A stretch of DNA of 64,000 bases, taken from the NCBI GenBank assembly GCA_036245805.1, contig BTRK01000002.1, positions 31,850,661 to 31,914,660 of the forward strand, given 5' to 3'. This DNA is from Pristionchus mayeri (taxonomy: Eukaryota > Nematoda > Chromadorea > Rhabditida > Neodiplogasteridae). Positions within the stretch are counted from its first letter, which is position 1. The number at the start of each line of letters is the position of its first letter. A program made the translations under genes and the position numbers. Positions 45,967 to 57,442 of this stretch are shown here, piece by piece. The notes under the pieces are model-generated. The model searched no databases. It was not told the origin of the DNA and worked only from the letters and a program-made list of their open reading frames with translations.

Positions 45967-46558
45967 GAGATATTTCGAGTTGCGCTTTTGTCGTTGTGAT
46001 TTTTGAAACCTAGTTGCGCTTCTGTCATACCCCCGTCAAAAGTGATCGAATTGCTCCTTTCAGAAAAGATTGGATATTCATGTTGTAATTCCAATTCACA
46101 AATCTAAGATATTCGAGCGTCGTGCAATGGCGAATAACATACAATTTCGAATATAATCGTTTTGGGGGTGATTCTAAGGTATAGTTCACCATTGCCTTCA
46201 TACGCCGAAATATTTGAAATTGTCTAATGATATACTATTTTCATAAGTACGTGCTCAGATCATGCGATGATAATACCAATGATCTGGACAATACACTGAG
46301 AGTGTCGAATTGTGGTTTTGTGGCAGTCAAAAACATATAGACATTATTTCGAGATCTATTGAAGGGATTCAGTTTACGAAGTTTACGAAATGAGTATTCA
46401 AGATTTAATCGACGAAGTTGTGTAAGTTCGCATGAACATGATTGAAGACTACAGAATACATTTTCGCAGAAAACTCATGATGGACACCATAAAAGCGCAC
46501 AAGATCGAACACTTTTGCATACACTTGAATGATGTTTCTATTTGCAATCAGGGTAAAA

Positions 46559-47459
46559 TATCAGGTTGGTGCTAAAGTTTCGATACAAAATCACGATTAA
46601 GGTTTTCGTGCACTATCTTGCTTCGGTCTTGAGCAACTCCCATGTGGGTTCTTGTATGATATTAGTACATGTGTGCTCTCTATAGCGCACACTATATCGC
46701 ATCTCATCAATCAGTAGCACCGATGAGAAAGCATTCCAAAATCTGAGAATTGCAATTTCTTTTAAACTTTTCGATTGAATATTACTCTTTGCACGGTAAT
46801 AGTGGCGCAGCTTCAACACAATTTTCAAGATGTATGATAACCATATATGTTACTGTAGAGAATAATCTGTATCAGCCTTAAATCAACTTGTCAAAATATG
46901 CACGTATTACGGAAATATGGGGTATTGCATCTTGCAGATTTAGAACATGTTCACAGGATTTTTTTGCTCGGAGAGATTGGGGTCGCAAATTCAACACAAT
47001 CAGAAGTGCATATCATGAGAATGTTACCATAGAAAGTTGGTGAAGATTCACCTTTCCATTCGAGAGATTTCGCAATTAAGGTATTGAACCTCAAATTTTA
47101 TCGACGAAATCGGCCTTTTTTGCAATACTAGACATCCGCGGAAGCCCGAAACTCCCATTTAACGTGTTCAATGGAAGCGTCCACCCTTACTGATTAGTTT
47201 CTCAGAAGGGTGGGAACTGTATATCGTTCGTTTATTTTTAGCGAAGGTTTGTGTTGAAAACCCAAAATCATGGAAATTTCGATAATTTTCATGTATCATT
47301 GTGTTTCAACGATGGCATTGGATCGATCGGGTCTAAACCAATAATCGTGATGACCTAACACTACCTCAAATAATGCCCAAGTGGTGTTTAATACATGAGA
47401 AGCAATCACAAGAAAATATGCAAAATATCTTGTATCGAAACTTTTGCACCAACCTAATA
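46559..47459. mobile_element. Mariner-type MITE a, in intron 5 of H
   Basis: TATCAGGTTGGTGCTAAAG then TTTCGATACAA at the left, and TTGTATCGAAACTTTTGC then ACCAACCTAATA at the right. TA lies at both ends. About 0.9 kb, no transposase. Confidence 0.75.
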
Positions 47460-47468
47460 GTTACACAA

Positions 47469-48756
47469 TATCACGAATCTTCTGAGAGATTGCATGAATA
47501 CGGCCCCTCTGCGGCACTAGGAGCCGAAAGTTCGAGCAATATTCCCGAGATATTTATGCTAGAGTATATCGGGGACGAGAAAACTTTTGGTGTTGGCAGT
47601 TTTTTTCTGGAACCGGTTTTTAGGCATTTAGCTGTTTTGGAACCGGCTCTGCCATAAATCAGCTCCCAGATGTGCTACGAGGCTGGCATTGGGCTTAAAA
47701 TGTGCGGAAAATTATTTTCAGCAACTGTTATGTTGCAATGGAAGATGATGGAGTTTGTCTTCATGTTGTAAAAATCGAAAAAGTGATTCAGCAACCAAAA
47801 AATAAATCCTAGCGGCTCGGAGACCCCCCTGTTTAGAACATTTTGAACACAGATTCGGATTCTACTGAGGCTGATTAGTCAGAGAAAAAAATCACCCTAG
47901 GTCGGTAGGGGTGGGATTATGCTTCTAAGAGGCCAAATACACCAAAAATAGCCATATTTTTAGAATTTGTGGAATTTCGAAGCGTGGAAAATCGATAATT
48001 TGGGGATCGAAACTACACATTGCGGGCTGCAAATGCTTCATAATTATTCGTACTTTCATTTCTGGACTTCTGACCTCAATTGAAGAGATTTTATTTTTCG
48101 ACGAAAAATCGCCTTTTTGATCCGAAAATCTCGAAAAACATGATTTCAATTTTTTTCTCAGAATTTCGTCAAATGTCTAATAATTTAATTTCTTGATCAG
48201 ATAATGTCGAAAAACACCAAATATGTCCCTTTCGATCCCAAAATGATCGATTTTCAATGCTTCGAATCCACAAATTCTAAAAAATGGCTATTTTTGGTGC
48301 ATTTGACCTCTTAAAAGCATATTCCCACCCCTAACGACCTTAGGTGATTTTTTTCTCTGACTAATCAGACACCGTAAAATCCGAATCTGTATTCAAAATG
48401 TTCTAAATAGTGGGGTCCCAGACGCTAGGATTAATTTTTTGGTTGCTGAATCACTTTTTCGATTTTTACAACATGAGTCCATCATCTTCCATTGCAACAT
48501 ATAAGTTGCTGGAAATAATTTTCCGCACATGTTGAGCCCAACGCCAGCCTCGTAACACATCTCCGAGCTGATTTATGGCAGAGCCGGTTCCAAAACCGGT
48601 AAATGCCTAAAAGCCGGTTCCAGAAAAAACTGCCAACACCAAAAGTTTTCTCGTCCCCGATATACTCTAACATAAATATCTCGACAATATTGCTCGAACT
48701 TTCGGCTCCTAGTGCCGCGCTGTCCTGCAATCTCTCAGAATACTCGTGATATATCA
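47469..48756. repeat. Long palindrome 2 (arms about 0.55 kb)
   Basis: ATATCACGAATCTTCTGAGAG at the left is inverted at the right (CTCTCAGAATACTCGTGATAT). Pairing continues to about 48020/48225. It shares end sequence and internal motifs (GAGAAAACTTTTGG, TTCTGGAACCGG) with palindrome 1, so both belong to one element family. Confidence 0.9.
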
Positions 48757-50025
48757 GGTTGTAACATAAGTTTTGTCGCGTCCAATCTCTTATGCATTCT
48801 AACCTCAGAAATTCTTCGAATTAATTTAATCTCAATTTCGTTATTCATTATCAGTGAGGGCCTTCGTACCCTTTCTTACGCGCTTTACTTCAGCGCTGTC
48901 AAGGCAGTTGAGGAGGCACATTAGTCAGAAAAAGGTGAACTGAGATCAGGATTAAAAATCATTTTCACGCATCAGCTCTTCTTGAAAAGGAGAAAGTATG
49001 CCGATCAGTGTGATTTGCGTAAAGTACTACATAAGGGCATAATTTTGAACCACTCACGGATAATGACAAACGAAAATCGTTCTAGAAATGTAAACGAGAT
49101 TTATAATGTGGATGGTCGCGATAGGTGACGGTCGCGAAAACTTTCGCAAGACGAATTTTCTTCTCAATAGATATCGAGATCCAAATAGTGGTGGAATATA
49201 GTTCACCCAAAGTGGTCAATATACAGACAAAGTTTGGGGTAGACTGGGCTCTGTTGAGATAAGTGGCTCCATTCGGAACGATGGCATGTAAATTAAACTA
49301 TTGAAATCGGCACTTTGTTCATATTCCTACCTCGCACACATGTTCAATATCTGATTTGTTGTGTCCATCCGAACCATAAACCCTTCCCTTACTAGTATCT
49401 ACTTGGGATAAGTTTGGAAATAAATAGCTTTTGAATGACAATCTTTAATTCGAAACACCTAAATTTGGATTTTTTGGTAAAATTGTGCGCGAATTGAATT
49501 AATGAAAATTCAAATTTCCCACAAGTAGAGTGTTCTTTCTCTCACGCGTTTAATGAAAAATTATACCTCCATGAGTGGTCATTGGAACGCACTTATGTTA
49601 CGCACTGTTGTTGTAATTTTGGATTCAGAAGAGTTGGTCAAGTTGGCTACGAATCAGCGGCTAACCTTACACTCAATGAAGTATATCTTTTGTTCCGCTT
49701 AACATAGCACCATATCTGGTACATATTTTGAAAGAGCATTGACGGGGCATATCACCATGCTGTAGAAGTTTGGTTAATTGTTCATCTCTGCGAACTAGCA
49801 CCCGATCAAACGAATTAATAAAATCTGCACCAAATTTAAATCAGTTCATATTAATATTTTTCACATAGCCAGCGTGGGCGGTTCAGCTCTACCATATGGT
49901 TTGAATGTGCATGTACACCCCAAACATATGCTAGGAGGTCAGGCATTAGGAATGTTTGAGAAGTATCCTTCATGGAAATATTGTGAACCTCCGAAATGCG
50001 ACAAAACTTATGTTACAACCTAATA
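48755..50025. mobile_element. Mariner-type MITE b, in intron 5 of H
   Basis: TATCAGGTTGTAACATAAG then TTTTGTCGC at the left, and GCGACAAAACTTATGTTAC then AACCTAATA at the right. About 1.27 kb, no transposase. It abuts palindrome 2 directly. Confidence 0.75.
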
Positions 50026-50537
50026 TTTAAAAATTCTAAAAAATTCATATTTTCAAAATTTCTAATTTCAGAAGCACTCCTTCTGGAGCTGTCTACGATC
50101 GTTCGATCCTTGTATATAAAGAAGGGAACTATGTCGAAAGCACCTTTAAACTTAAACAGGCACATTTTTCTCGGAGTGGAAATCCAAAACTGGCCGGGGA
50201 TTTTTCTAGAAATATTATCAAACAAGCTTGATACTCTCTGTATCAACAATAGTAAATATCTAGAATACATCGGAATTAATGATGTTGACCGACTCAGAGA
50301 GGTGACATAATTTGGACTCGTAATACAATTAAAATATTTCAGGGTTTACATCAGCTAAAAAAATAAATATGGTTTTCTGCATCTTGTACTAAGTATCCCA
50401 ATTGGTCTAACTACGAGCTTGACGGCTATTCGCATTCCGTTGTCGAAGATGCCCCACAACAATTTACGCTTGGCATAACACATTGCTCTAGACTCCAAGA
50501 GAAATTCCCCGACGAGATATCACTTATTTTTAAATAA

Positions 50538-52352
50538 TTAAAGATAATTAAAAATACGAGATAATTAAAATTATCGCCAACCATTGTGTCAACCATGTAA
50601 CAAAAACTTGGCCGTGTTTTCACTTTACATGTATATTCTGAATTTTCGACTTGTTTCTTTTGATATTTTAAAAGATATTTGTTTTAACGTGAATGCTTCC
50701 CCGCTCAATTTCTGAACTTTCCAGAAAGTGAGCAAGCATTTCTACACATCACTCTACTCCTATCGTTCAATGCATCCAGTTTGCTTTTCGTCCAAGTATG
50801 TCATTTGTAGTTTAAAACTCTCCCAACCAGCGAATCAGCCAGTCAACATTATCATGCCGCAGATATGCGTCTCGTTCATTTTTTTCCATGGATCCCTGGG
50901 GTGTTTACAATATCGCTCTCCACGAGACGCTCTTCGTTACAGTTCTATCCGTTTCTGATCCTCTCAAATGCTCGCCCGTTGTTCCATTTTCACCACTATA
51001 TTTGTCATCCTCGTACTCGCAGCTCCCTCAGCGATAAGGGAGAAACAAGTGAAAGTGTGTAGTCATGAAAAAAGAGCTCCCAGGGGGAACTCACAGCTCG
51101 CCAAATGAGAATGCGCGTGATAAGGAGAGATCAGAGAGACATCGAGATAGATTGACCCACTTTTCTCAGCTGCTCCTCTCTATCTTCACTCCGTTTTCCT
51201 CTAACCATCGATCCTGAGCTCAATTCATTAGTGTTAATATTATGTGAAATTATAATATCTCAATGCACTGTCCACTCCTGATATGTACATATTCTAACTC
51301 GTGTTTCTGTTATTTCTTGATTGTTGCTAAAGTTAAAGTTGTTGCTAAAAAAATGCTTTAAAATCTTGCAGTTGCCTATATCAACTCAAGTCGAGCTCTG
51401 CAGCACGTTTTCAGAAATCAACAAAATCATGATGTATAGAGGTGATCAACTTCATCATAACCCAAACCACATATCCATGCATTGCAGGGTATCATTGTCG
51501 CCCCGTATGGCTATTCGCCAACACACCGATAACGGTCTAACTTGGCCCGAGTTGATCTTATTCAGATGTGTTAGGTTTCTGCGTGATGAAAAAAGCCTGG
51601 GCTTCCTCATTCTTACTGTATGAAGTCGGCCTGTATGAGCTCTACACGAGTGCCTTCAGAGATCGTCGCGGCAGGAGAACTAATCAGGTACTCATCCTTA
51701 TGATACGCTCAATCTAATTTGTTTTCGACATTTTCTTGTAGGGTTGAAAATAAAGCCGATGTCTGCTAGTAACTTCTGTGAAGAAGAACTCGCAATTGAG
51801 ATCGAGGCCGAAAATGCGTCTGAGGCAGGAGTCTTCTTTTATTTATGACAATTACAATGGCAAATTTGTGTTTTTCTCTGCCTGATAAAATGCGTTTATT
51901 ATTAGGTTGATTCATAAGTTTCGTTACGAGGTATTTTTATAGTTTTCACGAAGGTGCTTGACTTGTGTTCGGGGCTACTTTGGCATTATTTGAGGCATGA
52001 TTGGCATGACTGCATGTACAATTCCAGTTCGTTCTCTCCAGCCAACTCGCGACTTACACGCCCGCTTTCATTCTCGTTATCTACTCTCGAAGAGTGAGGT
52101 TTCTCATCTTTGGATGCAGAGGACAGGTCCACACCGTCAACCACAACTCAACGATGACCACTGCAACCAATACCTCGATACAACCAGCAGCTTAATTTAT
52201 TTTCTGTTCAAAACATGTTGATAAACAGCTACATTTCTATTCGCACGATCCCCAATTTGACCGGAATTAGATCTTAGAACATGTGTGAAGGGTCTTAGTA
52301 CATCACCACGAGTCTGTATGTAAAACATTTACGCACGAGCATCTGATATTAT
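50538..52352. other. Region with remnants only
   Basis: A TTGCAGTTGCC..ATCAACTCAA piece near 51365 recurs at 36990. An acceptor-bounded frame at 51743-51848 (MSASNFCEEELAIEIEAENA) ends in TGA and could be a last exon, but no in-phase upstream exon was found. The remainder shows nothing clear. Confidence 0.4.
51902..51935 (+). repeat. Solo mariner-type end
   Basis: TTATTAGGTTGATTCATAAG followed by TTTCG resembles the left ends at 46559 and 48755. No inverted partner was found within the next kilobases. Confidence 0.45.
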
Positions 52353-52466
52353 TCAAAAATTTAGTTTCACGGTGTGCTTTATATCCTCATTTATGGCGGT
52401 GAGTACAAGATATACTGCCGAAATCGCCACGTAGAACGTATTTACAAAAATTTTAACTTCGCAATA

Positions 52467-53757
52467 CAGGGTGTCCAAAAAGTATTGTTACACTTTTGAA
52501 GCGCGAATTTTTTTAACATGTAGGTCGAGTTGTCAAAACCTGTAATAACACGTTTGAGCCCACCCTTCGGTGCGTTGAGGGAACCTACTAATTAGTTTCC
52601 CATAGTCATGGTTCGTCCAAATCGCTATCGTCAAACTATTATCAACCTTTGGACCCTCGGCGACCCCCCAGATTCCATCAGGAGGAAGCTTCCTATTTCC
52701 CGAATGACAGTCTATCGCACCATCTCCCGTTTCAAGCAGTTGGGCACTGCGAAGGACCGTCCAAGATCAGGAAGACCCAAGACCGCTCTCACTCAGAAGA
52801 ACAGGAGAATCGTGGAGAAGAGAGTGAATCGCAATGCCAAACGATCCATCAGGAAGATGGCTAAGGATCTCAAGATCTCCAAAGGATCCGTGTGTGCCAT
52901 CGTTCATTCTCTTCTCAAGTCCTACCCCTACAAGATGAGAAAGGGCCATGGCCTCACTGATGTCCACAAGCAGAAGCGCCTGGAGAGATGCAAGCTGCTC
53001 CTTCAGCGGGCCGATCGTGGGGAGCACTTGACTACCGTTTACTCCGACGAGAAGCTGTTCTCAGTCGAGGAGGTCTACAACAGTCAGAACACCAGGATCA
53101 TCGCCAAGTCTCCTCAGCAAGCTGACGCCAGAGGTAGAACCATCTCTCGCATTGCCCACCCCCAGGCACTGATGGTTTGGGCTGGTGTGTGCTCGACGGG
53201 CAAGACTCCTCTCGTGTTCGTGGATCCCGGGGTCAAGATCAACAAGGAGTACTACAGCAGGGCAATTCTCCAGAAGGCCCTTCTCCCCTGGTCCCGCTCC
53301 CACTTCAAAGGGGCTCGCTGGACCTTCCAACAGGATTCAGCGCCTGCTCACTCGGCAAAAGTGACGCAGGCATGGTGTCGCGCCCATCTGCCCGACTTCA
53401 TCTCGAGTGAGGAATGGCCCTCGAACTCCCCCGATCTCAACCCTCTGGACTTCAGCATTTGGTCAGTGTTGGAGAAGGAGGCCTGCTCTACTCGCCACAA
53501 GAACCGCGATTCCCTCAAGGCAGCCCTTCTCAAGGCATGGGAGAAGATCGACGTCCCTTACCTGCGGGCCGTCATCGACTCGGTCCCTCGTCGTCTCAGA
53601 GAGGTCATCGCGGCCAATGGAGGCCAGATCGAGTGATCGTGCATTGTTATGTTCATATGGTCACTGATAAATACTGTGCCCCGTTTGAGTTGTCTATGTT
53701 GCTTTTAAAGAAAGATACATGGTTTTATCCGTGTAACAATACTTTTTGGACACCCTG
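52467..53757 (+). mobile_element. Complete Tc1/mariner-superfamily element, maT-type (DD37D)
   Basis: 1291 bp. Terminal inverted repeats are identical over 27 bases (CAGGGTGTCCAAAAAGTATT then GTTACAC), with TA on both sides (52465-52466 and 53758-53759). It contains one intact transposase gene. Perfect ends plus an intact frame indicate a recent insertion. Confidence 0.93.
52608..53636 (+). CDS. maT-type transposase (DD37D)
   Basis: 342 residues, no introns. It catalyses cut-and-paste transposition into TA in the nucleus. The N-terminus has a paired-type helix-turn-helix (about residues 8-45, ISRMTVYRTISRFK) and the linker RPRSGRPKT at 51-59, then a second DNA-binding helix group at 65-105. 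The catalytic acidic residues are visible as D147 (VYSDEKLF), D243 (QQDSAPAH) and D281 (SPDLNPLDF), with 37 residues between the last two. This defines the DD37D (maT) group, not Tc1 (DD34E) or mariner (DD34D). Length and motif spacing are normal for the superfamily. The coding sequence is clearly richer in G+C and in C-ending codons than its neighbours, consistent with recent arrival. It is the only transposase in the window that looks functional. Confidence 0.93.
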   Translation: MVRPNRYRQTIINLWTLGDPPDSIRRKLPISRMTVYRTISRFKQLGTAKDRPRSGRPKTALTQKNRRIVEKRVNRNAKRSIRKMAKDLKISKGSVCAIVHSLLKSYPYKMRKGHGLTDVHKQKRLERCKLLLQRADRGEHLTTVYSDEKLFSVEEVYNSQNTRIIAKSPQQADARGRTISRIAHPQALMVWAGVCSTGKTPLVFVDPGVKINKEYYSRAILQKALLPWSRSHFKGARWTFQQDSAPAHSAKVTQAWCRAHLPDFISSEEWPSNSPDLNPLDFSIWSVLEKEACSTRHKNRDSLKAALLKAWEKIDVPYLRAVIDSVPRRLREVIAANGGQIE

Positions 53758-54399
53758 TACTTCTTGAGAGTTTCTTCCGTTTTAAGTATGAAAATCTTGC
53801 AGAAAATTCAATTATTTACTCTTCCCAAATGTTGGAATTTCACTGAGTTCAAGCTCAATCATAATTCCATTTATAATTTAGACAACGATTTTTAAGAAGT
53901 TGTTACAACAATCTTCTCACCACCACCAGAGGTTGCAAACATCTATTATGAAGCAGAGAATGAGCAAAAATCGATGTCTAGCCAATATTGAAATGAATGT
54001 GCAAACGAAGTGATGCACGATCATTTCCATTTCTAACTTCCTGAATGTTTTTTTTTATTATTCGTTAAAATAATCGCAAACCTGACTCCGGAAAGGTATT
54101 GTAATTTGCTGTTTGACACACACTGAAAATATGTCTGCTTATATATTGAATTTATGGTTATTTGACACACTTTTTCAATTTTTAAAGTAACACTCACAAA
54201 CACATTGAAGAATATCACAAATTAATAGTACATTACCATGAGTCCATTCGACACGTAGAACAATGCCTGTTATCTCAGAAAATTGTAATCATTAAGTCAA
54301 AATAACAATCCAACAATAATAACATACATTTGAGCCCAAGAAACTGAGGTAATCCGCTGCGTGTGGTAGCTCGTCCGGAATTACGTGCAAAAAGTTCAT

Positions 54400-56192
54400 T
54401 ATTGAAGAACTAAAAAATCAATTGTAATTATATTTCGCTTTAAACTCCGCCAGATGTATTTTAAATTTAGACTTGCGTTGTAGTCATGTGATGAGGACGC
54501 GCTGCGAATATTCGCAACGTCTCAATTCGGAAAACAGTTGACTGTTACCCGCTGCGTTTCAGTCTATTCCTGATTTTGTTTCATTTTTGAACTGAGCAAC
54601 GCGTAATACTTTTTCAAAAAAATAAGAAATATGACAGCATTTGCTATGATACGACGATATCACGGGTCTCCTGTAAAAGTGTAGGAACGCGGGCTACTAG
54701 AAATATTTTGCATCACCGATTTTCAATTAACTTGGTTGATGGATACCATTGGGGGTCAGAAGATGACCAATCAACTTATTTTGGTTAAATCTGCACATTA
54801 TCGATTTTTGTGATCTACTGCGATAAATTGACGTATTTCAGTCAATTTTGATCGTACAGAAAATTGTTTTTGAATTTTGCTCAGAATCGAGAGATCTACA
54901 ACTTCCTCAACGTGGGACCAACGGCCAAATCAAGTCTTCATAGTGAAAATTGCGAAAAACTGAATTTCGTGATAAGAATATCGATTTTTTGGGTTCGCAT
55001 ACCAAAAACGTCGTTTTTATTCTTAATATGGAATCGTTTTTATTCTTAATATGGAATCGTTTTTATTCTTAATATGGAATCTACATACAAAATTTGGGGG
55101 TGTCTATGTTGACCATTTTTAATATCTCTGTCCTTGGACTATCGATTTACTATGGGTGATTCTCGACTCTTCTGGACTTGGCTATTTTTTGAAAGATTTG
55201 GTTATTTGGTCATATTTCGGTTCAACGTGGTCCAATCGTGCAGTCAAAAAATGCAATCGATAGCTCTCAACAAGCTCTATCAATTCTTCTAAGGGCTTCC
55301 AATCGCTACGACTCTTCGTTTTCAAGTTATTTGATGAAAACTGTCTTAAACGGGTATAATTGAGATATTTCAGCTACAAATTTCGCATGAGAAGTGATTT
55401 CTCACTCGATTTGTATCTTAACAATGTTTTTGGACATTGCTAATCATTTGTCGTTTCGTTCCCGCTCAAATTCATCCAATTCTCTTCTCTAATTATCTTA
55501 TTTATTCCAAAATGGAGGTGTGATATTCACAGTTCACGTGTTGCACGTGGGTATATCGGGTTTCTGCCCATTACAATATCCTGAAACTAGATCAGACATA
55601 TCCAAAAACATTGTTAAGATACAAATCGAGTGAGAAATCACTTCTCATGCAAAATTTGTAGCTGAAATATCTTAATTTTACCCGTTTAAGACAGTTTTCA
55701 TCAAATAACTTGAAAACGAAGAGTGGTAGCGATTGGAAGCCCTAAGAAGAATTGATAGAGCTTATTGAGAGCTATAGATTGCATTTTTTGACTGCACGAT
55801 TGGACCACGTTGATTGTGTCTTTTCACGATCATGAGTGTAGGAGAGAGTAAAGTGCCACAAAGATCTAATCTGTGACCTTAGGTACATAGATAACATATA
55901 ATGTTATGGCCATGTTGATTCAGAAAACGCTCTTCATTGTGCCATTTTTGAATCTTCATGTCTAGATGACAAAGGACGTGAAAATAATCAATTACAAATG
56001 AGAGTGAAATTAGAGATATGAGGAGTAACCAATATTATGCATAGTTCAGTATTCGTATCTTCATCGAGCACACTATCTCGGCTAGTCGATTACATAGTGT
56101 AGGCAACGAAGATAAAACCGCCATAATTTTGAACTCTAGATAGCATTATTACCATAAAGTGTGAACATCTGGATTCAATCATTTATTATCTT
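54400..56192. other. Intergenic with fold-back repeats
   Basis: About 54657-54905 is a single-arm relative of the fold-back at 62060-62862 (CACGGGTCT..CTGTAA, TTATCGATTTTTGTGATCTAC). A 21-base unit (CGTTTTTATTC..ATATGGAAT) repeats three times at 55010-55080. 55222-55812 is a separate inverted repeat. No gene. Confidence 0.55.
55222..55812. mobile_element. Fold-back element
   Basis: TCAACGTGGTCCAATCGTG at the left is inverted as CACGATTGGACCACGTTGA at the right. The arms are about 210 bp and near-identical (for example CAAATAACTTGAAAACGAAG in the right arm), with a spacer of about 165 bp. Confidence 0.85.
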
Positions 56193-56929
56193 TCATTGCC
56201 GGGTGTGCTTTCCATCCTTATACGTTGCGGTAAAGAAAAGATACAACCCCGATACCACCATGTAGAACGCATTGACCTTTACTTTACCTTTACAGTAATT
56301 ATTCACAGTTTGCTCCGTTTTGCATTTCACAATCCTGCAAAGATGGGTTCAATAACTTATTGTTTATAAGTGATGAATAGATCTCAATATTTATATTTTA
56401 AAACAATGTAATTATAAATACATTTTCTCACCACCATCGGAGGTTGCAAACATCTAGAATGAAGCTGGGAATGAGTAAAAAGATATTTCGAGTCAACATT
56501 GAATTGAAAGTGCACACGATGTGATGGATAATCATTTCAATTTTAATATCCTGAATTTGCTACGATTATTTGTTCAAATAAGTATAAAAATCTGACTTTT
56601 ACAATGGATTGCCTCTCGCTTTCTGGCAGCCACTGAAACATTCAGTGTGGTTAATATCTCAATAGTCCATAAAGGGCTTTCATCTAATAGACAACTCACA
56701 ACAATAAAAAAGAAAGCAAAGGTATAGTATATTGTCATGAGTCCGGTCGACAAGTAAAATGTTATCTGCAATTGTATAGCCAATTACGAACATAATTATG
56801 ATAATTTATTTAAAAAATGAAAAAAAAATCAACATAGAAACGAACATTTGAATCCAAGAAGCTGAAGAAATGAGGCTCATTTTTGTACACTGTGTCGTAC
56901 TTCTCCAGAATTTCAAAGGAAAAGTCCAT
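56193..56929 (-). CDS. Gene O2: small membrane protein with about three TM segments
   Basis: Four exons (56846-56929, 56640-56765, 56432-56550, 56193-56334), 471 nt, 156 residues, in phase. The hydrophilic N-terminus (MDFSFEILEKYDTVYK) is followed by TM1 (FYLSTGLMTIYYTFAFFFIV), a second hydrophobic region with IIHHIVCTF and IFLLIPSFILDVCNLRWW, a loop with KCKTEQTVNNYCKGK, and TM3 (FYMVVSGLYLFFTAT). It ends GKHTRQ. The exon-intron layout matches O1. Donor 2 could alternatively be nine bases further on, also in phase. The family is not recognised and no function is assigned. It is intact where O1 is broken. Confidence 0.6.
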
Positions 56930-57442
56930 ATTGTAAATAAAAATGTAAAATGTTGAATGGTCTTGATTAGGCCTAGCATTTAAAAATTTAAAAATTAAAA
57001 AAAAAAGCATTTAAAAATCCAATTATTTTGCCGCTCAAAAACGGACGCGTTGCGGTCCCGTCTGTCAATATCAGTGTTGCCTCAACAGACGTGTAGACTA
57101 TGTAGATTTAATTGCCCACAAGTCGTTTCAAAATGAAAATTACATCTTTATCAATTCCGTTTACTTCTTCAATTTGACAACTGAACAACACCACGTCATC
57201 AACTGTCAACGTTGACTCAGAAATTCATACATCAACACTCACCCCACGCATTGCTCACTTCAGGTTCGCCAAGCATGTCAAGTACCGCGTTTACGACTGC
57301 ATGCAGGAATGCCTTGAAATGTCTCTCTTCATTGTGCGTGCTCTCACACCGACAGGACGACTTGTTTGTGCAATAAATCTGATAATAAAACCAGGTCGTC
57401 TTCCACGAGAGCCTCCCTTTTCATTCATACGTGAATCTCAAC
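56930..57442. other. Region between divergent genes O2 and K
   Basis: O2 is transcribed leftward and K rightward, so this 0.5 kb should hold both promoters. No clear motif was identified. A short open frame at 57301-57507 reads through the start of K in another frame and is not supported. Confidence 0.5.

Larger units (their letters stand above)
41534..46034. mobile_element. 4.5-kb TIR element with 7-bp target duplication, in intron 2 of H
   Basis: The left end GGGGGTATGACAGAAGCGC is inverted at the right end as GCGCTTCTGTCATACCCCC. The flanks are GTCAAAA at 41527-41533 and 46035-46041. The right terminal repeat has about 20 extra bases. No transposase is recognised; the interior is mostly other nested elements. 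A subterminal inverted pair (41570-41612 with 45362-45402) belongs to the same ends and is split by the fold-back at 45403-45966. Confidence 0.75.
41114..50537 (+). pseudogene. Gene H: exploded F-box-like pseudogene, paralog of G
   Basis: Exon remnants in the order of G: exon 1 41114-41242 (IELLPRELSWLIIQYTQESA), exon 2 41404-about 41500 (TSSSFKCHVDALAQLDNLKL), exon 3 about 46064-46180 (VVIPIHKSKIFERRAM), exon 4 about 46250-46425, exon 5 46470-46552 (MMDTIKAHKIEHFCIHLNDV), exon 6 50072-50301 (LLLELSTIVRSLYIKKGT), exon 7 50343-50537 (SNYELDGYSHSVVEDAP, THCSRLQEKF). Damage: TAA replaces a Lys codon in exon 7 (50364-50366), exons 3 and 4 contain frameshifts, and the donor of exon 2 is lost. Introns 2 and 5 are swollen by nested elements, so the gene spans 9.4 kb against 2 kb for G. 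Confidence 0.8.
52353..54399 (-). pseudogene. Gene O1: small multi-pass membrane protein split by a transposon
   Basis: Minus-strand exons matching intact paralog O2: exon 1 54328-54399 (MNFLHVIPDELPHAADYLSF), exon 2 near 54195-54260 (LFYVSNGLMVMYY), exon 3 53921-54040 (MIVHHFVCTF, DVCNLWWW), and exon 4 in two halves, about 53758-53797 and 52353-52466. The maT element sits between the halves at a TA inside a Tyr codon. If the insertion and duplicated TA are ignored, the frame runs through (KTEETLKK before, CEVKIFVNTF after). Further lesions: a 7-base insertion in exon 2 leads to TAA, and the acceptor of exon 4 has shifted by one base. Confidence 0.7.

Noticed and set aside
52767..53767. Several long frames overlapping the maT transposase on both strands
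   Set aside because: Shadows caused by the high GC content of the transposase gene.
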